Shown one piece after another: positions 49,439 to 60,000 of a DNA stretch of 60,000 nt (its first letter is position 1; the number at the start of each line of letters is the position of its first letter). Under the pieces are notes generated by a model that saw nothing but the letters and a program-made list of their open reading frames with translations, made no database searches and had not been told where the DNA came from. The translations under genes were made by a program, and so were the position numbers. Origin of the DNA: Nymphaea colorata (Eukaryota; Streptophyta; Magnoliopsida; Nymphaeales; Nymphaeaceae); assembly GCF_008831285.2 (NCBI RefSeq), contig NC_045139.1:542204-602203 (forward strand), written 5' to 3'.

Positions 49439-49681
49439 GGTTAGGCAATGGGCCGGCCCAATAAAGAGTCGGCCATGGGCTGGCCTGACATCCAAAATGG
49501 GGCGCAGGTCCTGCCCAACTCGGAAAACCCAAGGCCGGGCTGGGCCGGGTACCCGGGCTGGCCCAATAACGAGTCGGACCTAGGCTGGCCTAACATCCAA
49601 AATGGGGCGCAGGTCCGGCCCAACTCGGAAAACCCAAGCCCGGGCCGGGTACCCGGCGATGGCCCGGGCCGTTGCCTAACC
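49439..49681. mobile_element. GC-rich inverted-repeat element with two internal ~105-bp units
   Basis: It begins GGTTAGGCAATGG and ends CCGTTGCCTAACC, giving a 13-bp terminal inverted repeat with one mismatch. Inside, a unit of about 105 bp (GGCCCAATAA.GAGTCGG ... CATCCAAAATGGGGCGCAGG ... CAACTCGGAAAACCCAAG) occurs twice, starting at about 49455 and 49560, with a few substitutions. GC content is far above the flanks. Open frames on both strands over it are by-products of the repeat. A target duplication is not obvious, though TTTAGG occurs at both flanks. Confidence 0.7.
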
Positions 49682-50240
49682 TTCCTTTAGGTGATAATGT
49701 TGTTGTTGTATATCTTAATTCTTACACCTTTAGTCTTGGTAATGTGGGCCTTTACCCTTTTATTATTGATGTTGACTTACCAAAGATAGGAGAAATTTGC
49801 AAGATAAAATAAGAAGAAAAGTTGTTAATTACAAAGTAACACTAGCAATGATTTGTGGTTGCTAATTAGTTGAACCTTTTCGCCCAATTGCTGATGAGAA
49901 AGTATTCAAAAGGTCTGAATGCTGCTTCAAGAATGAGTTTTTGTATTTTTTAATTTGGATACTGGCTTGAATTAAATACTCCTGAATGAAACTATCCTAA
50001 GGTGTGATATACTTTTTCCGCATCTCTTACTCCTAAAATCTCGTCCATCAAATCTTGGACAATGTTAGTCCATACCTATTCAGATAAAGAAAGTTCTTGG
50101 TGTTTTCCAAATTTGGATTAAACAATCCAGCGAAATGTTTTCAGTTTGAATTGCAGATCAAGACTTCCCAATTTATATCAAACAATTACTCATTTATATA
50201 TTCGCGGCAACTTGCAAGTTTGGTAATTTAGCCAGAGCAA

Positions 50241-50289
<49 letters not shown>

Positions 50290-51160
50290 TAGTGGAACAA
50301 GTCGATTTGAGAAATGGGAGGGCAAATATTCCATGTTTCGATTTTTTGCCACAAACTAAGCGTTTGCGTGTCATGTCAATTACCCAATTAGCACAGAGAT
50401 CAATTGAGTGGGAAAATATTTCTTAAGAATAATGAAATATTTCTCTTAAGAAAGAAAAATGCCAAACATGTACTATTCTAATAAATTCCAGTCACCAAGT
50501 TCATATGCCATCTTTCTCAATTCTAACAGTGCAGGTAGCGCCTTTTAGCTCAATGAAGAAGTTGCTTCCAAAAATAAGGATGCACTCCTTGGCCTTCACC
50601 CATTTTCATTCCAAATGCTTTTGGGCAGCACCATGAACTGTTGTCTGGGTCTAAAATGGCTATCTTTTTGAATTATGAGGTGACCTTTGGCTAGGAGAGC
50701 CCAAAGTGGATGCACTCACCCACACCCACTTTTTTATACACAAATAGTATGGAGATTTAATTTGGTAGGTCTTTTCCCCATAAAAAACAATAAAAAGATA
50801 TATAAGAAATCTCAAATTATTATTATTGTTGTTGTTTCCAATGCCTTATTAATTCATATTTGTATGACTAAGTTTGAATTCAAAAAATATGCCGCTTATT
50901 GTAAGATTAAAGTCTACTCAAGGGGTTTATATATTTTTCAAGATTTACTTGGGGGAAACCACCTTGGGTCGAGAGACTTTATCATTCATCTGATGTGTAA
51001 AGTCCCTAAGATTATTCCCTCACCCTCGTGGTCCTGACACATATTGGCTTTTTCTATAAGGCAGAAACCATCGAGTTTTTAACAGAGACCGACTGCCTAC
51101 CAACCACTGACCTAATCAGTTACGCCGCACAAACACAATTTAAACTCTCATGAGCATCTA
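49682..51160. other. Intergenic; (ATA)n repeat, otherwise nothing recognised
   Basis: An (ATA)n trinucleotide run is at 50240-50286. The rest is AT-rich, without a recognisable coding region; the 116-codon frame at 50687-51037 has no family features. Confidence 0.5.
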
Positions 51161-51172
51161 CCCTCTGCACAA

Positions 51173-51348
51173 TAGCGGAGCTATTTGTTGGTTGGGGTGG
51201 GCCACTGCCCATGCCAGTCCATCAAAAAACTTCATTACATATGTTAACTTCACGTAGTTATGACTTTAAAATTTTATGTAATGCCCACACCAAAATTGTG
51301 TCACTAATGGAGGTGCCCTACCGATGAAAAATCTTGGCTCCGCCACTG
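51173..51348. mobile_element. MULE-type MITE, copy 2
   Basis: A 176-bp element starts TAGCGGAGC and ends GCTCCGCCACTG. Flanks CCTCTGCACAA (51162-51172) and CCTCTGCATAA (51349-51359) form an 11-bp target duplication with one mismatch. It is the same family as copies at 2334 and 53390. Confidence 0.7.
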
Positions 51349-51420
51349 CCTCTGCATAATGGTGAAACCTCTAACAAATGTCAAAAATGTAAAATTTTAC
51401 CATGCAAAGACATCCAAACT

Positions 51421-51567
51421 TGTAGACGAAGTTGGCTTAACGAGAAAAGAAGCAATGAAAATGAGGAATACGTTAGTGTCCTATAATTTTCAATCAGTAT
51501 CTTATTCCCTGGACCAAAGTAGACCACATTGTATCCTTATATATATATATATATATATATCTTTCTT

Positions 51568-51615
<48 letters not shown>

Positions 51616-51725
51616 GACGAAGTTGGCTTAACGAGAAAAGAAGCAATGAAAATGAGGAATACGTTAGTGTCCTATAATTTTCAATCAGTATCTTATTCCC
51701 TGGACCAAAGTAGACCACATTGTAT

Positions 51726-51740
<15 letters not shown>
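51421..51740 (+). repeat. Perfect direct duplication separated by (TA)n
   Basis: 51421-51540 (about 120 bp, from TGTAGACGAAGTTGG to TGTATCCTTA) recurs identically at 51612-51731, a 191-bp period. Each copy is followed by a (TA)n tract; the first also contains CTTTCTTTCTCTCT. Confidence 0.95.

Positions 51741-51800
<60 letters not shown>
51731..51800. repeat. (TA)n microsatellite
   Basis: About 69 bp of pure TA, one of the longest in the window, directly after the second copy of the duplication. Confidence 0.95.
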
Positions 51801-51802
<2 letters not shown>

Positions 51803-52763
51803 TGCGCAAATGCATGTCCCCACGAAACGTCACAATGGGGATGGATGTTTGGTCATGTCCAATCAAACACGACACATCCACATCCATGACGCATGCAATA
51901 AGTTTTTGAATTCAATTTCAATGATTTTATTGTATTTAAACAGATAATGTTGGAAGTAAGAGAAAATATTTTAGGAACTCTTGTCCACCCGTTCCTTCGT
52001 CTTTTTATCATACATACTCAGCCAATTGGCAAGGCATTATGCAGCCCTTTCCTCCGCTCATTGCCCTGGCAAACACAAGAGAAAGGATTCGAAAACTAAA
52101 GGCAAATAGAATATTACCAGTTTAATGAAAAACTTGATCTTCACTTTTGCTTTCTACCACTTTTAAAATTTGCTTAGTTAACTTCTTTATGAGGAGCAAG
52201 CATGCGGTCCATTTTTCTTTTAAAGGCCTCCATTCTTTAAAGCCATAGCTTCTCTAACATCATCCATGACATAAGCCATGTACAAATTACCTTCTAAAAG
52301 TTTTATGCAAAAAAAATAATAATAATAACAACATTTAGGCAAATAGCAATTCAGTGTTCATATTTTAAAATTTAGCAAATAAACGCTCAACATTTAAAAA
52401 AAAAAATCCTTTTTAGTAGTAGTCGGCAGACACAAAAAAACATTAATCTTTCTTATGAAATGATAAAGGTACACCGCTAATGAAGACAACTCTTTCTTTG
52501 ACCAATGAAAGATATTTTTGTCTTTAAGAAAAGCGTATTTGTCATCTATCAAGAATTAATATTTGCTATTAATGGGCAGCTTTTTTGAAAATTTTTATCA
52601 AAAAATAAACGATGACGTATTGTTTGATCAATATATATATATACATATACCTAAAATTCATTTGGACTTGCATTTTGTGAGCAATGAATATTTACTTCAA
52701 ATTGGTTGAATGGTTGGTGCACCTAAGTGGGACAAGTGCGTAGGCTTAATATTTTTTCTTGAA

Positions 52764-52916
52764 GTGGGTCCCACAGAAAAAGTGCATTGATGGTGGGCCC
52801 AGGCTTGAGGGCACAGACAAGAGGGGAGCTGGTCCCACAGTTCTTGAATGAGTGAAGGCGGGGCCCACAACCTTCCTATGAAGACAGTGGTCTGGACCAG
52901 TGTGCTTGGGACCCAC
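52764..52916. promoter_or_regulatory. Cluster of TCP-type binding motifs
   Basis: Five matches to TCP transcription-factor motifs (GGNCCCAC / GTGGNCCC) lie within 153 bp: GTGGGTCCCAC (52764-52774), GTGGGCCC (52793-52800), GGTCCCAC (52831-52838), GGGCCCAC (52861-52868) and GGACCCAC (52909-52916). The block is GC-rich in an AT-rich setting. No gene was recognised on either side, so its target is unknown. A decayed GC-rich repeat is the alternative. Confidence 0.4.
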
Positions 52917-53389
52917 CTGCACCACCATTGGGACAAACCGGACCCAAGTTGGTTCAGAAAAATGCTTGCTTCTTTTTGCTTTCTTTTATTTTATTGCCAC
53001 AAAAGATAAAACTTGGCCACCAGCCTTGAAATTTGACTTAAAAAGAATTTTAAGTTGAAAACCCCCAAAATTTTAATAGCTAAGATGTATTATGTGACTA
53101 TATAATATGGTAAAAGTAAAAAAAAAGTGTCAAACCCTCTTCTTCTTTGCATTTATTTCACCTGCAGTTGTACTTCCAGCAACATAAAAATTTGAACTTT
53201 TGCATTATTCTCCAACTGCCCCATTTTCATGATCTTCTTGCTTTCATTTTACTTGCAACTATTTCAGGTGAGCGAGATGATTATGACTCACTACCCAAAA
53301 AGAGTTCATATCTGCATTGACGTCAATGATGGCAGTTGTGTACCCTTCAACTTAAGTAGTACGCCACAGAGACAGAAGCATAGTACTTA

Positions 53390-53544
53390 GTGGCGGAGTT
53401 ATATATAGACTGGTGTAGGCAACTGCCCACGCCAGCAACAAAATTTTAATTTATTTTTACATAGATTTCTTACAATTATTTACTTATTTATATATGTTGT
53501 GCTGAAAAATGAGAATTTTTATAACAGTGCTTCGGCTCCGCTAT
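53390..53544. mobile_element. MULE-type MITE, copy 3 (best preserved)
   Basis: A 155-bp element starts GTGGCGGAG and ends CTCCGCTAT. It is flanked by a perfect 9-bp duplication TAGTACTTA at 53381-53389 and 53545-53553, the signature of Mutator-superfamily insertion. It has no coding capacity. Confidence 0.85.
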
Positions 53545-53553
53545 TAGTACTTA

Positions 53554-54590
53554 TGAGAATCAACCACCTTTGCTTTTGTTTGACTGTAAAATCTCTTTCA
53601 ACTTGATGTTTGATTGCGAGACAATGCTGCTAAAATCGAGTGAAAAAACAGTCTGGTCTTTCTCTCTTCGACTTTCTGTGTATTATTTTTTCATCACATT
53701 ATGTGTTTGATTGTCTATCTATGGTTAGCACAAAACAGCGGAAAGTGGTCTAAAACTTTATTTGACTGAGGGAACAATAGCATTAATTTCATATTAATGA
53801 TGTTTGCGACTGGTGGCGCCCACGTATTCCAGTCCAAACAGTGGACACAAAATCCCTCTACTTTTTTGTTCTTCCAGAGCACTTTCTATGTGTCCCTTCC
53901 ATGGAAAATTGTCCTCTTGCAACAATCAATTGATCTCATTGTGACTCCATATCTCCAACTTTGCTTGTAAAGTGTGATAATCTTTCTAATTACAAATCTA
54001 GAGCTTGATTAACTCTTTATCATTATAAGAGAGAGAGCAATAGTCCATTTGAATGAACTCGCGATTATATCTTAGATCCGAAGATCTCAAATCAATAAGT
54101 TTTCCTATGCTTAGATAAATATGTATAGGTTTCATCTGCCAAGCTGTAGATACAGCTTATGACAAAAGAACATGGATTTTTGTTTCCTTCTCCAGTCTCA
54201 AACATGAGATTCTCCCATTGCCTGAAGTGGGTCCTGCTCTAGCTTTGTCCTTGATCCGCGTGAGGTGCAATCATCCTTATCCCTAATAGGGATGTAGATG
54301 GATCAGGTTTACCCAAATATTGAATTGAATTTTAAATGCATTCAATCAGATCAGATAAAGTGATTCGATCTGATATCCAATTTGAATCTAAATCAGATTA
54401 GATTACTTAGGTTCAAGGGTGGATGCAGGGGTCATGGTCTGGTCCCCCTTGAGATATTTAAAAAGTTTAGTTTACCCTATTTTAAAAAAATGAACGAATT
54501 ATATTTTGGTTCCTATTAAAATTTTGAAACTTATAATTAACGAAAAATTTTGAAACTTTTATAAAAAATTAGTCAGAAACTTATAATTAA
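53554..54590. other. Intergenic, nothing recognised
   Basis: AT-rich, with a relic of the 47190-type repeat at 54416-54560. No coding region or RNA gene recognised. Confidence 0.5.
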
Positions 54591-54593
54591 CGA

Positions 54594-54950
54594 CTAATGA
54601 AACCTCAAGCTCGACCCGGCTCGAGCTCGAGAATAGCTCGACCGAAGCAACTCGAGCTCGATTCGGCAGTTAAGTGTTGAGCTCGAGCTCAAAAAACTCG
54701 TTTGAATAGAATTGATGTTCATCGTTATGTGTTGAGCTCGAGCTCGAACTCGATTAACAAACTCGTAAACTTGTTTGAATATTTCGACTTGATTAAAACT
54801 CGACAAACTCAATTAAGGCTCGAACTTGATTCGACAGTTACTTGTTGAGCTCGAACTCAACTTGATTATTTGAATGAATCGACTCATGAACTCAAGCTCG
54901 ACTCGTTAAGCAAATGACTCGGCTCGAACTCGTTCACTAGTCGACATTGT
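54594..54950. repeat. GAGCTCGA-rich repeat block
   Basis: Many CTCGAGCTCGA, GAGCTCGAGCTC and AACTCGATT motifs recur irregularly over 350 bp. As GAGCTC and CTCGAG are palindromic, the block is rich in short inverted repeats. A local repeat TTAAGTGTTGAGCTCGAGCTC / TTATGTGTTGAGCTCGAGCTC / TTACTTGTTGAGCTCGAACTC (about 54668, 54727, 54839) suggests degenerate tandem units. The type is common in plant genomes, but I cannot name the family. Confidence 0.7.
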
Positions 54951-54959
54951 TATTCACCC

Positions 54960-56268
<1,309 letters not shown>

Positions 56269-56981
56269 AAAGGTTTCCGGCCGGAGTGGAGTTTCGTCTT
56301 CCTACAAATAAATAAATATATAGTCACTTCTTCTAACTTAGAAATTTACATACTTGTGCTTTTGTTGCTATGATTTTTCAGTTTCGCCACTGGTCCCTTC
56401 CTTGTCATCCAAGAAAGTTTCTTCGTTTTTCGGGCGTTCTTCGGGCAAACGATGCATATTTTAGGTACTACGCGTACCGATCTTTCGAACTAGACTTTAA
56501 GCCGACTTGCCTAACTAGATATACGAATCCGGTTGGGTGGCACGACGGCGTAGTCGCTCTCTAGGACCTGAACTTACCTTTTGCCCACAAGCCTAGCTTC
56601 ATTCTTTACCATTGCACCAAGCAATGAACCCTAACCAGCCAGGGCAAAAAGCATAAAAGAACTAACTAGAAAGCTGCTGCCATCCAGACTAGCCTCGAAT
56701 CCAACATTAATTCCCATGATGTCCCCACTAACCCACTCTGTTTTCCAAAAGAAAAGAAAAGGGAACTTTTCCCGTGCAAAGGGTATTTTTGTCATTTTGA
56801 GCTAAAGAAACTAGACCAACATCGCCTTTTACATGATCTTGTTTCAAAGTGAAGGAGATACTCCAACAACACATGGTATGCTTACTTAAGAAGCTTACTT
56901 TTTAACGCTTTTTATAAAGCGAGGGCATTATCGTCACGTGGAAGTCAAAAGCCAAAATGGTCTTTTTCCTCGTACACTTCC

Positions 56982-56988
<7 letters not shown>

Positions 56989-57044
<56 letters not shown>
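56989..57044. repeat. (TA)n microsatellite
   Basis: About 54 bp of TA, the last long microsatellite of the window. Confidence 0.95.
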
Positions 57045-57047
<3 letters not shown>

Positions 57048-59590
57048 CAATGACACATGGTAAATGTAACTATGGTCCCACTTAGATTCCAAGCTTGAAT
57101 AAAATTTCAACCAAAGGATAACTCACGTCACCCTCAATAAATTACTTACATCTAGAATTCACTTTCTTTAACTAAGTTGTCATTTTTATTAACGATTGGA
57201 TGATTGGGCCGAGATTGCCTGTTTATGCGAAATTGGACTTTGGATGCGTGGATAATGCGTCGTGAGACAAGTCATCACAGACATTCATTCCTGAGATGAA
57301 TCATCTCAGACAATTTCAAACCTTGGGACAATGTCTGATCATTCAAGCACGCCCTTGGGGTGTTTTTGAATCGCTTCGGGTCTTTAACCTTATCCAAACC
57401 CGCCCCCCAACTGGATTTAGGACTAAAAGGATGATCCATGACTTGATCTGCATGTCGTTGGACCATTTGGGGCAATCAAACATCTCCTCCATTATGGAAA
57501 AGTACCAATTCTAATAGGGCCCGGGTTCATAATATATATGTACAACATGGTGCTGTTACTATGATATGGATGACAGTTTCCAGTGGATACGAATCCTAAT
57601 CCAGTTCCATTTCTCCATCCCTATTGCTCCCTGTCTTGTACTTTATTGCATTTCTATATATTTTTCTGCTGGTACCATGATCTAGCTCTTTGTTTTCCCA
57701 AAAGATTTTCACAAGGTTTGTTTGTTATTTCAAAGGGCATAACATAGCTGATCGAACTGGTACTACTAAAGTTACCATCTTCACCTCGATTCCCGTCGGC
57801 AAGGTGATATGCCTCCATACTAATGGAGTAGAACCACTTATACCTTGCTCTCTCACGAGGCACTAGCGTAGTGTTGGACCCTAAATGCAAGGTTCAATGG
57901 TGCTTCGACAACTGTGGAGTCAAGGTCTCAACCTTTGATCAATCATTATTCTCCATAGCAGTGAAATCATGCAGAGGCCCATAGCCTGAGAGAGACGCAC
58001 CCCAAACATTGGACTTTTGAAGCCACCCTTCAACTTAAAAGGTCTTAAATCAGAGGCAGCCTAGTGGGGAGTCCTACCATTTTTGTCCATTATGGAGGTT
58101 TAATGCCCAAACTGTTGAAGCAGCGAGAGCATATGATGCCCCTGAATCGCATGAGACGCAGAATCCATGTGCCACATGCGTGAAGGGCATTGTTAGACAC
58201 CATCTGCTACTCCTGTCTCGTGTTGATTGGTTGCAGATACCATGATTCCAGCATGAAGTTGGCTTTTAACCAACAATTCAAGCGTGCCCATTGAATTGAA
58301 AAGAGTGAAAAAGAAAGAAAGAAAGAGAGCTTTGTTTTGCAGAAAGAAATTCCAAAATCTTGAACCATTTGCATCAAGACAAAGAAGTTGGTTGGTGCTT
58401 GAAGTGACAATATATTAGTCGCCATGAATCGTTTCGACCAAGGAATACACTTTACAGTGAAGAAATTTCAAGAAATCCAGCCATTGTCAGAGTCTGGTAT
58501 CAAGTGCCTGTAGTTTCTGCCGGTAACAAATATACAATGTATATATAGCAAAGCAATCTACAAAGTTACCAAGCAATGATAGGGCCAAGATTTTGGGGTA
58601 TATGCCAAGATTAAGGGTAGCCCTATATCAATCATGGGATGGTTTGGTTCCCTTCCTGTTTAAATTTCATCATGTGGGAGGAATCTGGAGCATGCCCAAG
58701 TGGTCCAACTTCTAATTTGATGTCCAATTCCAAGCGTTGCCGTAGAAGTGGAATCAATTCCACCCTATTTGTGGCCTTGAATTCAATTCCCAACCTACAT
58801 TAAGAGATAATTGGGCTGGTCCCCTTTGGAATTTTGTTTCCTTTCCCTTTTGCTTTTTTGGCTAGCAGCTTAGCTTAAGAGATGCCTCCTCCTGTGATGC
58901 CCAACAATGGTGTGAAATTCCACAGTAGAAAACAGAAAAGGGAAAGGAAGCACACCACAGCCATTGAGCTTTATAGCTAGCTTGCTTACTATTGACAACC
59001 CATTAAAGCTCATCATTCTGCATGCTTTACTCTAAGTGAATGAATAGGATGCAATGTTGACTCCTTCGTGAAGGTTTCAGCTCCCTTCATAAGTTTTCTG
59101 CAGTTTGGAACAAAAAAAGGCTGCAATTCAGGATACAAGGTAGTAATCAAGGTTAGGTGTATATAGAAACCATTACCTGCAAATTTCTTACATGTGAGGG
59201 ACATGAAAATGCTATAATCTGCATGAAAGTCTGAGTGTGTTTAAAGGAAAATCCTGTTGTACAGAACATACCAAAAGGACTCGGAAGGTTTTGTTGCAGA
59301 AGAAAGCCTAAAGAGGAAATTGTTGGAGAGAGGTGTAATCACCCTTCTTTACCAAACTCAGTTTAGTGTAGTGACTCAGCATCTTAATGTAAGTGGAGTG
59401 GTGGGATATTACCTAGCGGTTGCATCACCCATTGTGTCTTGTTGTGCTGCACCCACTGACTGAGTCTCCTTTAAGGAGCTTGCTTTTTAGTTAATGAAAA
59501 TAAAAGAGAGAAATCTAAATGGAGGATGCTGTTGTGATCGTGTCACGATCTAATACTGTGGCAGGGTGCGGGAGATCGTTCCTGTTCATT
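57045..59590. other. Intergenic; possible very decayed copia-like relic
   Basis: On the minus strand around 58100-58190 a frame reads WHMDSASHAIQGHHML, faintly like the WxxDSGAS.HM region of Ty1/copia polyproteins, but no other retrotransposon motif is readable nearby. Otherwise no gene recognised. Confidence 0.25.
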
Positions 59591-59805
59591 TTACTGCAGT
59601 AAAACTATCAGAGGTGGTGGGGTGAGAGTCATTTTCAGAGACGTAGAATAAAGAAAACAAATAAAGGGAGTGAATTGGGTTTTGCCAACTAGCTGGACAT
59701 TGGCCGGTTCTGCAGGATATGTTTCCACCCCACATGTCTTATCACTGCTTTCAATAACCAATAATATATTTTCCTCTTTTTTTTTCTCAGAAAGAGATTC
59801 CAATG

Positions 59806-60000
59806 TTCTCTCTCTCTCCCCCCCTCTCTTTCTCTCTCTCTCGCTGTTCTTCTCCCCTTTTTTATCTATAAATTCCGGGACCTGAACTCTAAGAAGCCCC
59901 TTCTCCCTCTCTCGCTATAGTTTTTCTTGGTTCAGTCTCTGCCTTTTTCAGGCTTCCCCTTGTTGGTCCTGAGGTTCTGCTTCAGTATCCAGCCTCTGCT
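59806..60000 (+). promoter_or_regulatory. Possible core promoter and 5' UTR of a gene beyond the right edge
   Basis: A CT-rich tract (59806-59850) is followed by TATAAAT at 59867-59873 within CTATAAATTC. About 30-60 bp further on comes pyrimidine-rich sequence (CCCCTTCTCCCTCTCTCGC, 59897-59915), the usual order of Y-patch-rich plant promoters. No ATG with a long frame follows before the window ends. Confidence 0.4.

Noticed and set aside
49448-49690. Overlapping open frames on both strands in the GC-rich element
   Set aside because: They arise from the low stop frequency of GC-rich repeated units; the peptides are just the repeat translated.
58100-58190. Minus-strand WHMDSASHAIQGHHML as a Ty1/copia protease-region relic
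   Set aside because: Only one weak motif match, and flanking frames show no gag, integrase or reverse transcriptase motifs. Kept only as a low-confidence remark.

Overview
This is nuclear DNA of a flowering plant. The genes carry GT-AG introns (plus one GC-AG intron), the proteins are most like land-plant families, and the gaps are AT-rich with long (TA)n, (CT)n and (ATA)n microsatellites, small inverted-repeat elements and dead retrotransposons. I cannot assign a species; the mix would suit a medium to large genome. No plasmid, bacterial, viral or organellar segment was seen.

Three protein-coding genes are well supported, all on the + strand. (1) 14203-22795: a 14-exon gene for a NOC4-type nucleolar protein (CBF/Mak21 family, small ribosomal subunit biogenesis), about 625 aa. 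(2) 32343-33434: a gene with one coding exon for a NYN-domain (PIN-like nuclease fold) protein with a C2H2 zinc finger, 363 aa. Its last ~135 bp, stop codon included, are tandemly duplicated just downstream. (3) 36354-38451: a two-exon group C mitogen-activated protein kinase (MPK1/2/7/14 type), 367 aa, with a complete TEY activation loop. The three have no obvious shared pathway.

Layout: 1-7.3 kb is gene-poor, with an LTR-like junction, a MULE-type MITE, a hairpin-forming microsatellite and two nested MITEs. 7.4-11.1 kb holds a broken LINE. It is interrupted at about 9.43-10.6 kb by a segment that carries the 5' part of an mTERF gene between short direct repeats and ends in three consecutive palindromes. 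11.8-12.2 kb is another MITE. 14-23 kb is NOC4. 23-32 kb is intergenic with few recognisable features. 32-38.5 kb holds the NYN and MAPK genes with a roughly 1.1 kb diverged tandem duplication between them. 38.5-60 kb has no convincing gene but many MITEs, microsatellites, a GC-rich inverted-repeat element, a perfect 120-bp duplication, a cluster of TCP-type motifs, and at the right edge a possible core promoter for a gene outside the window.

I found no new enzymatic or defence system. The most original signals are the captured mTERF fragment with its palindrome array inside the LINE, the small TIR-element families definable from this window alone, the GC-AG intron in NOC4, the duplicated stop-containing tail of the NYN gene, and the TCP-motif cluster.
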